DNA from: Lachnospiraceae bacterium
GTDB taxonomy: Bacteria > Bacillota > Clostridia > Lachnospirales > Lachnospiraceae
Length of the DNA stretch: 6,409 nucleotides
Assembly: GCA_017463035.1 (NCBI GenBank)
Contig: JAFTPY010000070.1
Coordinates: 1-6,409 of the forward strand
Direction of reading: 5' to 3'
This document shows, in pieces, positions 4,938 through 6,409 of this stretch (the first letter of the stretch is position 1; every line of letters begins with the position of its first letter). The notes beneath the pieces are model-generated. The model was given only the letters and a program-made list of their open reading frames with translations, did no database searches and was not told where the DNA came from. Made by a program: the position numbers and the translations under genes.

Positions 4938-5741
4938 ATGGGTAATGAACCTGAAAAGATTATCGAGTTGGTAAACGTGAGCAAGATTTACCGTATGGGG
5001 AACGAAAAGATTTATGCGGTGGATAATGTCAGCTTCGATATAAAAAAAGGTGAGTTTTGTTGCCTCCTGGGCACCTCAGGCTCCGGTAAGTCGACACTTT
5101 TGAATTTAATGGCGGGTATCGAGAAGGCGACTTCCGGAAAGATTATAATCAAAGGGAAAAATATTCCGAAAATGAATGAAAACAGTCTGGCCAGATTCAG
5201 GCAACGGCATCTGGGTTTTGTATTTCAGGCCTATAATTTGATTAATTCCATGACTGCTTTGGAGAACGTGGAGTTCCCTCTTGTGTTTAAAAGGGTGCCC
5301 GGAAAGAAACGGAGAAAGCTGGCAAAGGAGATGTTAGTCAAGGTGGGACTGGGCAGCAGACTGGCCCATAAGCCGAAGGAAATGTCCGGAGGACAGCAGC
5401 AGCGCGTCGGTATCGCCAGAGCCTTTGTGGCAATGCCGGAAATCGTGTTTGCCGATGAGCCTACAGGAAATCTGGATACGAAAACGACCATCGAAGTAAT
5501 GGAGCTGATAAAGCAGATGGCACGGGACAACAACCAGACCATTGTCATGGTTACCCATGACCGGAGTTTGGCGGCATATGCGGATAAAATCATACATATT
5601 TTGGACGGAAAGATACAGAGCGTTGAGGTAACCGACCGGGATGCGGGAGAGGATATGCAGGAGCATTTAAAAGAAGTTTCCCAGAGATTGTTGTTAGATC
5701 GCGGCGGTGATGCGGTGACAATAAACAGGAATGCCGAGTAG
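4938..5741 (+). CDS. ABC transporter ATP-binding protein, MacB/LolD type
   Basis: A cytoplasmic ATPase subunit of 267 residues that would power a MacB/FtsX-type permease. All nucleotide-binding motifs are intact: Walker A GTSGSGKST (45-53), Q-loop Q97 (FVFQAYNL), signature MSGGQQQ (149-155), Walker B IVFADEP (169-175) with catalytic E174, D-loop TGNLD (176-180) and H-loop H207 (VTHD). The subgroup is indicated by NLI-x-x-MTALENVEFPL after the Q-loop and DEPTGNLD. The C-terminal extension (about 230-267) is charged and longer than in a minimal LolD. The strong AAAGGAGG (4918-4925) is 12 bases from ATG, slightly far, but no nearer in-frame start exists. A secreted CARDB/NEW3-like protein follows 37 bases later. 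No permease is visible, so it should lie beyond the window. Confidence 0.92.
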   Translation: MGNEPEKIIELVNVSKIYRMGNEKIYAVDNVSFDIKKGEFCCLLGTSGSGKSTLLNLMAGIEKATSGKIIIKGKNIPKMNENSLARFRQRHLGFVFQAYNLINSMTALENVEFPLVFKRVPGKKRRKLAKEMLVKVGLGSRLAHKPKEMSGGQQQRVGIARAFVAMPEIVFADEPTGNLDTKTTIEVMELIKQMARDNNQTIVMVTHDRSLAAYADKIIHILDGKIQSVEVTDRDAGEDMQEHLKEVSQRLLLDRGGDAVTINRNAE

Positions 5742-5778
5742 CAGGAGAACGGATAAAGGAAGGCAGAAAGGAAAAGAT

Positions 5779-6409
5779 ATGAAGAAGAAAATTATGGCAG
5801 CGCTTATGGCTGTAGTTATGTTTTGCGGAATATGCGGAGGTATGCGTGAACTTCCTTTGGCGCAGGCAGCGACCAAGCATTCCAATCTTATGGTAGATAA
5901 AGAGGCAGATACGAAGTTTTATTTGACACCGGGAGAGGTAACCGATGTTGTGGTTCCGGTCAAGGCGAGACAGGATGTCATCCGTATGCCGAAGTTTGAG
6001 GCTGTTTTGCCGGAGAATACACCCTTTGAAATCGAACAGATAGAGGTGTATAAGGATAACGGCTGGGTAAAGACCGAACATAATTATATCGGAACAAGCA
6101 GCGGCGCACTGTTATGCTTTTCAATTGTAACGAAGGAATCCGCAAAAATCGGTAGCTATGATTTTACGCTCCGATATGAAGATTGGGGCTGGTCCGACGG
6201 AATTATTACGGAGGGAGACAGGGAGTACAGCCAGAGCATTACTTTTACCGGTATTGTAGAAGAGGAAAAACTGCCGGCGGAGTTTGCAATCAATGACATG
6301 CGGGTTTTAGGGGATGTAAAGCCGGGAGAAACGGCAACGGTTTCCTTTTATCTTATTAACTCCGGCGAGATGGAGGCAAAGAATGTTTGTCTGTCTGCGG
6401 ATTATTCCG
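5779..6409 (+). CDS. Secreted COG1361-like protein, partial (3' end outside window)
   Basis: The open frame runs off the window after 210 complete residues. It starts with a signal peptide: MKKKIMAALMAVVMFCGICGG, cleavage probably near AQA (28-30). There is no clear lipobox in standard position despite C16 and C19. A beta-rich domain follows (about 36-160), with a YLTPGEVTDVVVPVKA strand pair and Trp/Asp-rich DWGWSDG (135-141). A second domain begins near 166: INDMRVLGDVKPGETATVSFYLINSG resembles CARDB/NEW3-type Ig-like domains of COG1361 'S-layer-like' proteins. AAAGGA (5767-5772) lies 6 bases before ATG 5779. Location behind an ABC ATPase suggests one operon in which this exported protein works with the transporter in the envelope. 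The actual role and the anchor at its C-terminus cannot be seen. Confidence 0.8.
   Translation, partial: MKKKIMAALMAVVMFCGICGGMRELPLAQAATKHSNLMVDKEADTKFYLTPGEVTDVVVPVKARQDVIRMPKFEAVLPENTPFEIEQIEVYKDNGWVKTEHNYIGTSSGALLCFSIVTKESAKIGSYDFTLRYEDWGWSDGIITEGDREYSQSITFTGIVEEEKLPAEFAINDMRVLGDVKPGETATVSFYLINSGEMEAKNVCLSADYS

Overview
The window looks like chromosome of a low-to-mid GC, spore-forming Clostridia member, probably Lachnospiraceae. The evidence is a SpoIIQ-type forespore protein behind a sigma-F-like promoter, a short cytidylate-kinase-like protein, secreted proteins with bacterial Ig-like repeats, strong AGGAGG ribosome sites, and an ABC ATPase next to a secreted COG1361-like protein. No phage, IS transposase, CRISPR, tRNA or rRNA gene is visible.

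Layout: (1) Bases 1-165 hold a rho-independent terminator of an upstream gene and then a candidate sigma-F promoter. (2) 175-963 (+) encodes a membrane-anchored SpoIIQ-like protein whose LytM/M23 domain has lost its zinc-binding histidines. (3) 964-1599 is a 636-base non-coding stretch with a G+C-rich hairpin, a second composite hairpin, and a structured repeat element here called E1. (4) 1600-3819 (+) encodes a 739-residue secreted protein with four Ig-like repeats, a Big_2-type domain and an unrecognised, very acidic helical C-terminus. (5) 3818-4060 holds a second, inverted copy of the structured element (E2), lying between convergent genes and carrying a terminator-like end in each direction. 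(6) 4059-4670 (-) encodes a cytidylate-kinase-like protein with a good sigma-A promoter upstream. (7) 4671-4937 is a divergent promoter region. (8) 4938-5741 (+) is a MacB/LolD-type ABC ATPase, followed 37 bases later by a secreted protein (5779 to the window end, truncated). These two look like the start of an export or envelope-remodelling operon whose permease would lie beyond the window.

The most unusual content is the E1/E2 pair. Both have the same end hairpin, the same 13-bp inner inverted repeat beginning ACTCTTGCGAT, a 31-bp long stem, and a tip containing GCGCAACGCTCC. The long stems differ at many positions between the copies, yet each stays (almost) perfectly self-complementary. 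That is a compensatory-change pattern, expected of a structure kept as an RNA or as a DNA hairpin. E1 carries an extra 101-base structured insert at the tip, including an 11-base match to the anti-Shine-Dalgarno complement. I do not recognise the family. It may be a REPIN/MITE-like mobile repeat, a structured RNA, or both.
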